A DNA stretch of 5,810 nucleotides from Pyrinomonadaceae bacterium. Lineage in GTDB: Bacteria > Acidobacteriota > Blastocatellia > Pyrinomonadales > Pyrinomonadaceae. Location: assembly GCA_026786155.1 (NCBI GenBank), contig JAJAYR010000235.1:1-5810 (forward strand), written 5' to 3'. The notes under the pieces are model-generated. The model made no database searches, was not told where the DNA came from, and was given only the letters and a program-made list of their open reading frames with translations. Position numbers and translations under genes: made by a program. Every line of letters starts with the position of its first letter. Positions within the stretch are counted from its first letter, which is position 1. Shown here piece after piece: positions 1-5,481 of this stretch.

Positions 1-28
1 CGTGTAAGGTGAGTTATTAAATCTTCCA

Positions 29-60
29 GCGTCTTTGCGCCTTTGCGTCTTGGCGTTAAA
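29..60. repeat. 8-bp tandem microsatellite downstream of the hydrolase operon
   Basis: Four successive 8-base units start with GCG: GCGTCTTT, GCGCCTTT, GCGTCTTG and a decayed GCGTTAAA. They lie just past the stop codon of the minus-strand hydrolase, so they would be in its 3' untranslated region. Octad repeats of this GCG-YCTTT kind are familiar in bacterial intergenic DNA. I see no hairpin with a T-run here, so I do not call it a terminator. Bases 1-28 and 61-91 show nothing further. Confidence 0.7.
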
Positions 61-91
61 AATGATTTGGGCAAAATTATTTTAATAGAGC

Positions 92-952
92 CTATGCCGC
101 CAAAAACTCGCGCAAAGTGTCCGTTACAACTTCGGCGGCTTCCTGTTGAACCCAATGCGCCGCGTCGGGAATGCGAATCTCAGTGAACGGCGCGTCAACC
201 GCTTCGCCGACGCCTTTGACGGTTTCGGGCAAAACAGCTTGGTCTTTTTCACCGTAAATAAACAGCGTCGGAACTTTGATTTTCACCGGATTTTCTTTCG
301 AGAAAAGCCGCTGCCAGACATTGGCGCGGTAATAATTCAGCAGAGAATTCAAGTTGTCAGTTTCGCGCCACGCCTTTTTATATTCGGCAATGTCCGCGTC
401 GCCGAATATATTTTTCTCCGCCGTCGAGTTTTTCAAACCGTCAGCCAAAAGTGCAAAGTCATTACGGCTCAACAACCATTCGGGCAGAAAAGGAATTTGA
501 AAAAAGAACATATACCAACTCGTCAGAAATTGTTTGAAGGTTTGATTTTTCTGCCAGACAGCAACCGGCGGAACTTGCAGAGCGCAAAGTTTGGAAACGT
601 ATTCGGGATGTTTCGCCGCCATCGCCCAAGCCACCGCCGCGCCCCAATCGTGTCCGACGACCGCCGCTTTTTCATAACCCAAATGCCCGATTAATCCGCA
701 AACGTCGTCAACCAATTTATCAATGTGATAATCGGCGATGTTTTCCGGTTTATCCGACAAATTATAGCCGCGCATATCCGGCGCGACGACGGTGTATTCG
801 TCGCTCAAAGCGACGAGTTGTTTCCGCCACGAATACCAGAATTCGGGAAAGCCGTGCAGCAGCACGACGAGTTTTTCGCCGCCGCTTCCGGCAATCGCGT
901 AATGCAGTTTCACGCCGCCGATTTGCGCGTAATCAAAAGTTATTTCACTCAT
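92..952 (-). CDS. alpha/beta hydrolase, soluble epoxide hydrolase type
   Basis: A 286-residue cytosolic alpha/beta hydrolase fold enzyme; no signal peptide. Seen in the sequence: the oxyanion motif HGFP at residues 33-36, the nucleophile elbow GHDWG at 100-104 with Asp102 in place of Ser, the acid Asp237 after the strand in YGEKD, and the catalytic His266 in AAHW. The cap domain (about 130-220) has Tyr147 in WYMFFFQ and Tyr208 in NYYR, matching the two ring-opening tyrosines of epoxide hydrolases. By family knowledge this set (Asp nucleophile, Asp/His, two cap Tyr) hydrolyses epoxides to diols through an ester intermediate. A haloacid dehalogenase relative is the main alternative, but the Tyr pair argues against it. 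Length is normal. The ATG overlaps the preceding stop as ATGA (949-952), and a weak AGGTG lies 4 nt upstream of the start inside that gene. It is last in a three-gene operon. The natural substrate cannot be read from sequence. Confidence 0.9.
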   Translation of the reverse strand: MSEITFDYAQIGGVKLHYAIAGSGGEKLVVLLHGFPEFWYSWRKQLVALSDEYTVVAPDMRGYNLSDKPENIADYHIDKLVDDVCGLIGHLGYEKAAVVGHDWGAAVAWAMAAKHPEYVSKLCALQVPPVAVWQKNQTFKQFLTSWYMFFFQIPFLPEWLLSRNDFALLADGLKNSTAEKNIFGDADIAEYKKAWRETDNLNSLLNYYRANVWQRLFSKENPVKIKVPTLFIYGEKDQAVLPETVKGVGEAVDAPFTEIRIPDAAHWVQQEAAEVVTDTLREFLAA

Positions 953-1293
953 AAAACACCTAATTTTTTCGCTTCGTCATCGTCAATTTCAATCTTCATT
1001 CGCAACAGCGCGGTCGAAAAAGTTTTGCCCTGCGCGTCGGTCATTAAAGACAGAGTTCCGCCGCCGCCCAAACTTTCGTGTAAAAGGAAATTCAGCGCGT
1101 TCAAATTCGGCAATTCAAAGCGTTCGATTTTGCCTTTGACCATCGCGCCGAAATGTTCTTTGACCCGTTCTTCGGTAACTTCGCGCACCAGCAGCGGGTA
1201 AAATTCGTCTTTGAGCGCGATTACGCCGACGTTTGCCGTGTCGCCCTTGTCGCCCGAACGGGCGTGGGCGAGTTTTGTTAATTCGATTTTCAT
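949..1293 (-). CDS. AtuA-C-like small protein (ferredoxin-fold domain of the AtuA/DUF1446 family)
   Basis: A 114-residue soluble protein. The N-terminal motif AHARSGDKGDTANVG (residues 9-23) and the loop LGGGGT (75-80) are the hallmarks I know from the C-terminal domain of AtuA proteins (acyclic terpene utilisation), which in many bacteria is fused to the larger N-terminal domain in one polypeptide of nearly 600 residues. Here it is a separate gene; the matching large part is at 3061-4428, about 1.8 kb away and in another transcription unit. The biochemical role of the domain is not established; the infered job is as a partner of the large AtuA subunit in CoA-linked degradation of terpenoid or branched acids. 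Its ATG overlaps the NUDIX stop (ATGA at 1290-1293) and its TGA overlaps the hydrolase start (949-952). There is no Shine-Dalgarno motif, which fits translation by coupling. The C-terminal region (99-110) is acidic. Confidence 0.85.
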   Translation of the reverse strand: MKIELTKLAHARSGDKGDTANVGVIALKDEFYPLLVREVTEERVKEHFGAMVKGKIERFELPNLNALNFLLHESLGGGGTLSLMTDAQGKTFSTALLRMKIEIDDDEAKKLGVL

Positions 1294-1841
1294 ATTTTGT
1301 TCGATAAATTCAAGTAATAAAATCCGACAATCGCTAGCGAATGAGTGATTTTTCCGCTTTCGACCAAGTTTTCGATGTTGGCGAGCGCGACGAGTTTCGT
1401 AATAACGCTTTCGTGTTCGTCAAAAGCCGTTTCCTGTGTTTTTTCGCAATTCAACGCGGCGTAATGATAAATCCAATTATTCTGAATCGCCGGATTCGGG
1501 CGCGATTTCCCCAAATAAACGAATTCGTCGGAAGAATAGCCGGTTTCTTCGAGCAGTTCGCGCTTGGCGGCAAATTCTGCTGTTTCGTTTTCGTCCATCA
1601 TTCCGCCGGGAATTTCCAGAATAATTTCTTCCGAACCGTGCCGGAATTGTTCGATTAAAACGACTTGTTTTTCTTTCGTCAAAGCGATGACGTTGACCCA
1701 ATCGGGATTTTCGATGACGAAAAACGTCGCCGCTTTGCCGTCGCTGTCGCGTTCGCAAGCGTCTTCGCGGACTTTGAAAACGCGGCAGTCGGCAACCGCT
1801 TTCGATTGTTTTCGCGTCCAAGTTTCGAGTATTTGTTTCAT
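1290..1841 (-). CDS. NUDIX hydrolase, ADP-ribose pyrophosphatase-like
   Basis: With the start at ATG 1839-1841 the protein has 183 residues. The NUDIX box runs from Gly80 to Tyr102 and is complete: G-x5-E, seven residues, then RELLEETGY, so the metal-binding Glu residues of REXXEE are all present. In front of it, EQFRHG and LEIPGG match the beta-strands that precede the box in ADP-ribose pyrophosphatases of the NudF type, which cleave ADP-ribose and related nucleoside diphosphate sugars. Asn-rich residues about 120-126 replace part of the substrate loop, so exact specificity is open. The reading frame stays open to a TTG at 1893-1895, but those extra 18 residues look like translated AT-rich upstream DNA and remove the promoter space, so I prefer the ATG. 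No Shine-Dalgarno is visible. It is the first gene of the operon with the AtuA-C and hydrolase genes (ATGA overlap at 1290-1293). It may be a housekeeping function rather than part of the pathway. Confidence 0.9.
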   Translation of the reverse strand: MKQILETWTRKQSKAVADCRVFKVREDACERDSDGKAATFFVIENPDWVNVIALTKEKQVVLIEQFRHGSEEIILEIPGGMMDENETAEFAAKRELLEETGYSSDEFVYLGKSRPNPAIQNNWIYHYAALNCEKTQETAFDEHESVITKLVALANIENLVESGKITHSLAIVGFYYLNLSNKI

Positions 1842-1912
1842 AATTTGAATGACTTTATTATTAGAAATGTGATTCAATAATAAATCAAGCAGCAAATATC
1901 AAGAGGGAAGTT
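1842..1912. promoter_or_regulatory. divergent intergenic region with a possible promoter for the NUDIX operon
   Basis: This AT-rich gap separates the minus-strand NUDIX operon from the plus-strand exported protein, so it should carry promoters in both directions. On the minus strand a TTGATT (1888-1883) and a TCTAAT (1865-1860) are spaced by 17 bases, a fair sigma-70 match that would start a transcript near 1853, leaving a leader of about 12 nt without Shine-Dalgarno. On the plus strand I see only weak matches. This is pattern matching in AT-rich DNA, so confidence in the exact boxes is low; the divergent layout is certain. Confidence 0.35.
1903..1907 (+). promoter_or_regulatory. ribosome binding site of the exported protein gene
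   Basis: GAGGG ends 5 nt before the ATG at 1913. It is a clear Shine-Dalgarno match and decides the start. It stands out because most other genes in the window have none. Confidence 0.75.
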
Positions 1913-2914
1913 ATGAACAAAAAAATTATTTACACGACGATTTTAACCGCTTTCGCCGCCGTCGGCATCTTTGCCCAACAAACGCCTGCACCGCCGCCGA
2001 CACCGCAAAATTATCCGCAGCCTGCGCCAACGCCGATCAATCTGGAAAAAGTTTTAGACGAAGCCGAACGGCAAATAGTAGTTTATCAGGAAACTTTCCG
2101 GGATTTGCTGGCGACGGAAACGAAAACTTTTGAAGAATTCGACAAAAACGGCGAGTTGGACGGCGAAACAATTATCGAGTCAATTTTTCTGGTTTATCAA
2201 TCGGCAAAAGACGATAAGGTTTCTTCCGAACTGCGAAACGTCGTTAAAGTTAATAACAAATTAGTTCCCGACAGTCAGGCGCGTGCCGACCGCTTTTTGG
2301 CGGAACTGCAAAAAACGAAAACTCTCGAAAAGGAATTAGAGAAAATTCAAAACGAAGGTTTGCGCTATGACAAAACTCTGATAATCGTCGGTTTTACACT
2401 TTTTGAAGGCATCGTTTTGGCGGATAATCTGCGCCCCGTTTTCGATTTCAAATTGGTTAGCACGGAAAATTATCAGGGCAGTGAAGTTTTCGTTGTCAGC
2501 TATCAGCAAACGAAGAAAAGCCCGTTTATCACCATTGACGAAAAACAGTCGAAAGACGTAGGAGTCAACGCCGATTTTGACATTAATCTGCCGGGCGCGT
2601 TAAAGAAAAATGAAAAATTTCTGCGCGGTAAATTGTGGATTGACGCTAAAACATTTCAAATCCGGCGCGAAGAAAGACAGATTATCGTGCAGACGAACGC
2701 CGCTCCGCTGGTCGCACAGGAAACCGTTTTTGAATATGTTCCGAGCGAATTCGGAATTCAAGTGCCGAAGAAGATAACTTTTTTAGACAACAATCTAAAG
2801 AAAATTTCAAAGGACGATAATTTCAGCGCGGTGAAGGATACAAAGGTAACTTTTGACTATTCAAAGTTCAAAAAAACCAACGTCGAAGTGCAGATTTCAG
2901 ACGATGAAAATTGA
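1913..2914 (+). CDS. exported protein of unknown function with Pro-rich linker, possibly LolA-like beta-rich fold
   Basis: A 333-residue protein that I do not recognise by name. It starts with a signal peptide: Lys3-Lys4, a hydrophobic stretch to about residue 20, and a likely cut near FA-QQ (21/22). There is no lipobox Cys, so it should be a soluble periplasmic or secreted protein. Residues 22-42 are a Pro/Ala/Thr/Gln linker. An alpha-helical, charged part follows (about 43-150, with a Lys/Glu-rich helix around 128-148), then a strand-rich half (about 155-320). The segment GKLWIDAKTFQIRREER (239-255) resembles the strand pattern of outer-membrane lipoprotein-sorting (LolA/RseB-like) domains; this is a weak, fold-level resemblance. 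The tail is acidic (SDDEN). It is transcribed alone on the plus strand, divergent from the NUDIX operon and convergent with AtuA. The start is supported by a good Shine-Dalgarno. Function remains unknown. Confidence 0.85.
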   Translation: MNKKIIYTTILTAFAAVGIFAQQTPAPPPTPQNYPQPAPTPINLEKVLDEAERQIVVYQETFRDLLATETKTFEEFDKNGELDGETIIESIFLVYQSAKDDKVSSELRNVVKVNNKLVPDSQARADRFLAELQKTKTLEKELEKIQNEGLRYDKTLIIVGFTLFEGIVLADNLRPVFDFKLVSTENYQGSEVFVVSYQQTKKSPFITIDEKQSKDVGVNADFDINLPGALKKNEKFLRGKLWIDAKTFQIRREERQIIVQTNAAPLVAQETVFEYVPSEFGIQVPKKITFLDNNLKKISKDDNFSAVKDTKVTFDYSKFKKTNVEVQISDDEN

Positions 2915-3060
2915 TTGAAGGACTGGAGCGAGAAGCGTCCCGCTTGCGAACGGCGCGAACGCGACGTAAAACTTTTATTTGCCGAAACCGTGCGATGCCG
3001 CGATTTATTCGCGCATTCGCGCTCATTGCAAGCAGGTTGCTTGCGCTCCAGTCCTCAAAA
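2915..3060. repeat. palindromic cloverleaf-forming intergenic element (REP/MITE-like)
   Basis: The whole gap between two convergent genes is one GC-rich dyad. Outer arms GGACTGGAGCG (2920-2930) and CGCTCCAGTCC (3044-3054) are perfect 11-bp inverted repeats and extend with a one-base bulge into TTGA/TCAA. Inside are a left hairpin AAGCG-TCC-CGCTT (2933-2945), a right hairpin GCAAGCA-GGT-TGCTTGC (3028-3044), and a central stem pairing 2953-2964 with 3009-3022, with a CA bulge. Together these give a four-way cloverleaf. The ends look like those of non-autonomous, REP-type repeats, though only one copy is in the window. It probably serves as a two-way transcription barrier for the converging genes, but it lacks T-runs for a standard intrinsic terminator. 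Short open frames across it are artefacts of the repeat. Confidence 0.7.
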
Positions 3061-4428
3061 TTACGCTTCGATAATCTCGACTTTCGTTTCGATTAAACTT
3101 TTCGGAATCAACGCCGGAAAATAAGCCATAATTTCTTCGGTTTTCGGTCTGCCGCCCGCGAAACCCGTAACCGACGGCGGTCCGGTCAAAATCAGCGGCG
3201 CGAGTTCTTTGGTAAATCTTTCGACATCGGATTTATTTTGCCCGCGCACGCCGAATCTCAACTGAACTTCGGGAATATCCTTCGGCGGTGCGCCTGCGAG
3301 ATGCCCGTGCGTCGCGTTCACGCCGACGAATTCGGTTAAAATCACGTCGAACTGCAAACCCAATTTTTCCAATCGCTGCCGCAGGATTTTATCCGCCGCT
3401 TGCGCTTTTTCAAAAGCGTTCGGATAAGAATAAACGAGTGTTCCGACGGCTTTCCAACCGGCGGAATAAGCGATTGAAACTTTATAAAAATCGGTGTTCG
3501 GATTGCCTCTGATGCCGAAAACCTTAACGCGATTTTCGCCGTCGTCTTTTAAGTTTATCGAAGTAAAATCGGCGACGACATCCGGCGTGATATAACTTTT
3601 CGGGTCGCCCATTTCGTATAAAAGCTGTTCTTTGATGGATTGAATATTGACGCGCCCGCCCGTGTTTGCGTGTTTCGTTACGACGAACTCGCCGTTTGGC
3701 GCGGCTTCGACAATCGGGAAACCGATATTTGCCAAATCGGGAATGTTTTCCCAATCGAACTGGCAATTGCCGCCCGAACATTGTCCGCCGCATTCGATAA
3801 TGTGTCCGGCGATTGTTCCGGCGGCGATTTTGTCCCAATCTTCAAACGTCCAGCCGAATTCGTGCATCAAGGGCGCGAGCGTCAAACCCGTATCGGTCAA
3901 ACGCCCGCCGATGACGATTTGTGCGCCTTTATCCAACGCTTCGACGAGCGGCTGCGCTCCGAGATAGACATTCGCCGACTGCACTTTATCGCGGATTTCC
4001 GCCAAAGATTCGCCGGTGTCCATATTTTTAATCGCCACGCCTTTATCGAGAAATTCGTCGAGACGCGGCAGAATATCGTCGCCCGTAATCATTCCGATTT
4101 TGAATTTCCCGAACAGCCCTAAATCTTTCGCTACTTCGCGCACCGCGTCGGCGCAGCCTTTGACGTTCACGCCGCCCGCGTTCGCCGTTACCTTGATATT
4201 TTTCTCGATGCAGTCGGGCAATATTTCGCGCATTAACGAGACGAAATCACGCGCGTAACCGGCGTTCGGGTCGCGCTGTTTCTGTTTCTGGACGATGCTC
4301 ATCGTAACTTCCGCCAGATAATCCAACATCAAATAATCAATTTGCCCGCCGCGCACCTGGTCAATCGGCGCGGACAATAAATCGCCCCAAAAACCTTGTC
4401 CGCTCGCCACTCTAACTATTTGTTTCAT
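3061..4428 (-). CDS. atuA: AtuA family protein (DUF1446), large N-terminal part only
   Basis: A 455-residue cytosolic protein of the acyclic terpene utilisation AtuA family. Conserved family stretches can be seen in order: GQGFWGD (10-16), DYLAEVTMS (36-44), TANAGGVN (81-88), the GGRLTDTGLTLAP block (174-186), GHIIECGGQCSGGN (208-221), TKHANTGGRVN (251-261), and TGPPSVTGFAGGRP (415-428). In Pseudomonas, atuA belongs to the citronellol/geraniol degradation cluster with geranyl-CoA carboxylase, but its own reaction is undefined. Compared with the fused form, the protein stops before the ferredoxin-fold C-terminal domain; a separate gene at 949-1293 carries that part. The ATG start agrees with the usual N-terminus VRVASGQGFWGD. 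No Shine-Dalgarno precedes it; the leader is an AT-rich stretch right after the terminator of the upstream gene, so it must have its own promoter there, which I cannot pin down. The symbol is a family label; terpene use by this organism is inference. Confidence 0.9.
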   Translation of the reverse strand: MKQIVRVASGQGFWGDLLSAPIDQVRGGQIDYLMLDYLAEVTMSIVQKQKQRDPNAGYARDFVSLMREILPDCIEKNIKVTANAGGVNVKGCADAVREVAKDLGLFGKFKIGMITGDDILPRLDEFLDKGVAIKNMDTGESLAEIRDKVQSANVYLGAQPLVEALDKGAQIVIGGRLTDTGLTLAPLMHEFGWTFEDWDKIAAGTIAGHIIECGGQCSGGNCQFDWENIPDLANIGFPIVEAAPNGEFVVTKHANTGGRVNIQSIKEQLLYEMGDPKSYITPDVVADFTSINLKDDGENRVKVFGIRGNPNTDFYKVSIAYSAGWKAVGTLVYSYPNAFEKAQAADKILRQRLEKLGLQFDVILTEFVGVNATHGHLAGAPPKDIPEVQLRFGVRGQNKSDVERFTKELAPLILTGPPSVTGFAGGRPKTEEIMAYFPALIPKSLIETKVEIIEA

Positions 4429-4451
4429 TTGTTAATAAATTGTTTTAAAAT

Positions 4452-4489
4452 AAAAAAGCGTTGGCGATAGTATGAACTATCGCCAACGC
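4452..4489 (-). terminator. intrinsic terminator of the small basic repeat protein gene
   Basis: Perfect 13-bp arms (4458-4470 and 4477-4489), extended by a T-A pair to 14 bp with a 4-base loop, are followed on the minus strand by six T (4457-4452) and further T-rich sequence. That is a textbook Rho-independent terminator in the minus direction, 23 nt past the stop codon at 4513. There is no T-run on the plus-strand side. It separates the repeat-protein gene from atuA, whose start codon is only 23 nt further on. Confidence 0.9.
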
Positions 4490-4512
4490 CGCTTCAAATT
4501 AGCCGGATAAAT

Positions 4513-4863
4513 TTAGTTTCCGACCACGACTTTTTTAGTTTTGCGGAAAACCGATTTTGTGCCGCCGCTGGTTTTCTTGCCAACATATTTCGCGCCTTTG
4601 ACGGTTTTCTTGGTCGCGTATTTGCCGCCTTGATAAGTTTTCTTGCCGACGTATTTGCCGCCTTGATAAGTTTTCCTGCCAGCATAAATTACGCCGCGCT
4701 TCGACTTGTGATAAACGTATTTGCCGCCACGATACGTTCTCGAAGCGATGCTTTTATTGCCGCGCCGAACTTTTACCTGCGCGTTTGCCGAATTTACTTC
4801 ACCGATTAAAACAATCGAAAACATCAACACCGCCGCCATCAATAAGCCTGTAATTTTTTTCAT
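4513..4863 (-). CDS. small secreted, strongly basic protein of six 11-residue repeats
   Basis: A 116-residue protein of unknown function. Residues 1-28 form a clear signal peptide (Lys2-Lys3, hydrophobic core to Ile20, cut after ANA-28). The mature 88 residues contain 27 Lys/Arg and no Asp or Glu. Residues 42-107 are six head-to-tail 11-residue units with consensus K-T-Y-x-G-G-K-Y-V-x-K; units 3 and 4 (64-74, 75-85) are nearly identical, the first and last more diverged. The last residues are KTKKVVVGN. Such a secreted cationic, Tyr/Gly-rich protein should bind polyanions such as lipopolysaccharide, exopolysaccharide or extracellular DNA; this is inference from composition. A GAGGAG ribosome site and its own terminator show it is a real, separately ended gene. 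It could instead be an antimicrobial or a matrix protein; no neighbour settles this. Confidence 0.85.
   Translation of the reverse strand: MKKITGLLMAAVLMFSIVLIGEVNSANAQVKVRRGNKSIASRTYRGGKYVYHKSKRGVIYAGRKTYQGGKYVGKKTYQGGKYATKKTVKGAKYVGKKTSGGTKSVFRKTKKVVVGN
4543..4740 (-). repeat. 33-bp tandem repeat array inside the small basic protein gene
   Basis: The six 11-residue units correspond to six 33-bp DNA units. Units 3 and 4 (4642-4674 and 4609-4641) still share most bases, showing a recent duplication, whereas the outer units have diverged while keeping the protein pattern. In-frame gain and loss of units is therefore likely between strains. Confidence 0.75.
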
Positions 4864-4873
4864 AATCTAATAT

Positions 4874-4879
4874 CTCCTC
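4874..4879 (-). promoter_or_regulatory. ribosome binding site of the small basic protein gene
   Basis: On the minus strand GAGGAG lies 10 nt before the ATG at 4863. It is the strongest Shine-Dalgarno match in the window and fixes the start with the signal peptide. Confidence 0.75.
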
Positions 4880-4913
4880 TATTGTAATTTCCAGATAAAA
4901 TTTGTTGATTTGT

Positions 4914-4926
4914 GTATTCAGAATAC
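4914..4926. promoter_or_regulatory. perfect 13-bp palindrome upstream of the small basic protein gene
   Basis: GTATTC-A-GAATAC is a perfect dyad with a one-base centre, about 50 nt upstream of the start codon at 4863, in the region where a promoter should lie. It could be an operator. No convincing promoter boxes are seen nearby, so the role is open; the rest of 4880-5000 holds nothing else I can name. Confidence 0.3.
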
Positions 4927-5000
4927 GCAGGAAGAGTTCGATTACGATACACATTTCAAAGTCTGCCCGATATAATGGCAAATGTTATACCAAAAACCGA

Positions 5001-5405
5001 TTAAACTTCTTTGCGAACATTTTCGCGTAAAATCTTGACGACATCTTCGGTCGAAGTTCCCGGCAGGAAAACCTCAAAAACGCCTTTTTCCTTCAAACCC
5101 GCAATATCTTCCTGCGGAATAATGCCGCCGACGAAAACCAGACAATCGTCCATTCCGCTTTCACGCAGAAGGTTGATAATGCGCGGGCAAAGCGTGTTGT
5201 GTGCGCCCGATAAAATCGAAATCCCAACCGCGTCAACGTCTTCCTGAAGCGCGGCGGACGCAATCATTTCGGGCGTTTGCCGCAAACCCGTGTAGATAAC
5301 TTCCATTCCCGCATCGCGCAAGGCGCGGGCGACGACCTTCGCGCCGCGGTCGTGTCCGTCGAGTCCGGGTTTGGCGACAAGAACTCTGATTTTCCTTTCA
5401 TTCAT
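5001..5405 (-). CDS. cobalamin-binding small subunit of an acyl-CoA mutase (methylmalonyl-CoA mutase type)
   Basis: A 134-residue single-domain protein. It carries the B12-binding signature of the mutase class: DGHDRG at residues 16-21 with His18 as the lower cobalt ligand, the S-x-L of GISILSGAH (Ser63, Leu65), and the GG of FVGGIIP (93-94). It has the length and the start (RKIRVLVAKPGLDGHDRG) of the stand-alone small subunits of methylmalonyl-CoA mutase (archaeal type) and of isobutyryl-CoA mutase (IcmB). It must work with a separate catalytic large subunit, not present here, to rearrange the carbon skeleton of acyl-CoA, for example succinyl-CoA to or from methylmalonyl-CoA. Sequence alone does not choose between the two mutases. 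The start at ATG 5405 has no Shine-Dalgarno, and the heptad array lies 8 nt upstream. It may have its own promoter or depend on read-through from the gene at 5540-5810. Confidence 0.93.
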   Translation of the reverse strand: MNERKIRVLVAKPGLDGHDRGAKVVARALRDAGMEVIYTGLRQTPEMIASAALQEDVDAVGISILSGAHNTLCPRIINLLRESGMDDCLVFVGGIIPQEDIAGLKEKGVFEVFLPGTSTEDVVKILRENVRKEV

Positions 5406-5413
5406 AATTTTTT

Positions 5414-5455
5414 AGTAAAGAGTAGAGAGTAGAGAGTAGAGAGTAGAGAGTAAAG
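5414..5455. repeat. heptad microsatellite array 1 (six AGTAGAG-type units)
   Basis: Six 7-base units in a row: AGTAAAG, four identical AGTAGAG, and AGTAAAG again. The array begins 8 nt upstream of the mutase subunit start codon. It is the left arm of an inverted pair with the array at 5482-5530. Position 5456-5481 between them is AT-rich spacer. Confidence 0.9.
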
Positions 5456-5481
5456 TGCAATGAATAAAAAATTTTCCTTAT

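Noticed and set aside
146..694. Plus-strand open frame of 182 codons
   Set aside because: It lies wholly opposite the epoxide hydrolase, whose catalytic motifs are all intact on the minus strand; the translated product has no family pattern and is Arg/Phe-rich, as expected of an antisense shadow.
1842..1895. N-terminal extension of the NUDIX protein from a TTG codon
   Set aside because: The added residues are encoded by AT-rich leader DNA, have no ribosome site, do not belong to the NUDIX fold, and would cover the likely promoter.
2915..3060. tRNA gene, because of the cloverleaf shape
   Set aside because: The outer stem is 11 bp, the arms have wrong sizes, and there are no conserved T-loop or D-loop bases or CCA end.
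2911..3124. Two short plus-strand open frames (61 and 69 codons) over the convergent gap
   Set aside because: They translate the palindromic element and, for the longer one, run into the end of atuA; the Arg/Cys-rich product mirrors the repeat sequence.
3640..4122. Plus-strand open frame of 160 codons
   Set aside because: It is antisense to conserved AtuA blocks and has no ribosome site or recognisable domain.
4948..4976. Plus-strand promoter with a TATAAT at 4971-4976
   Set aside because: There is no proper -35 box at the right spacing and no plus-strand gene downstream.
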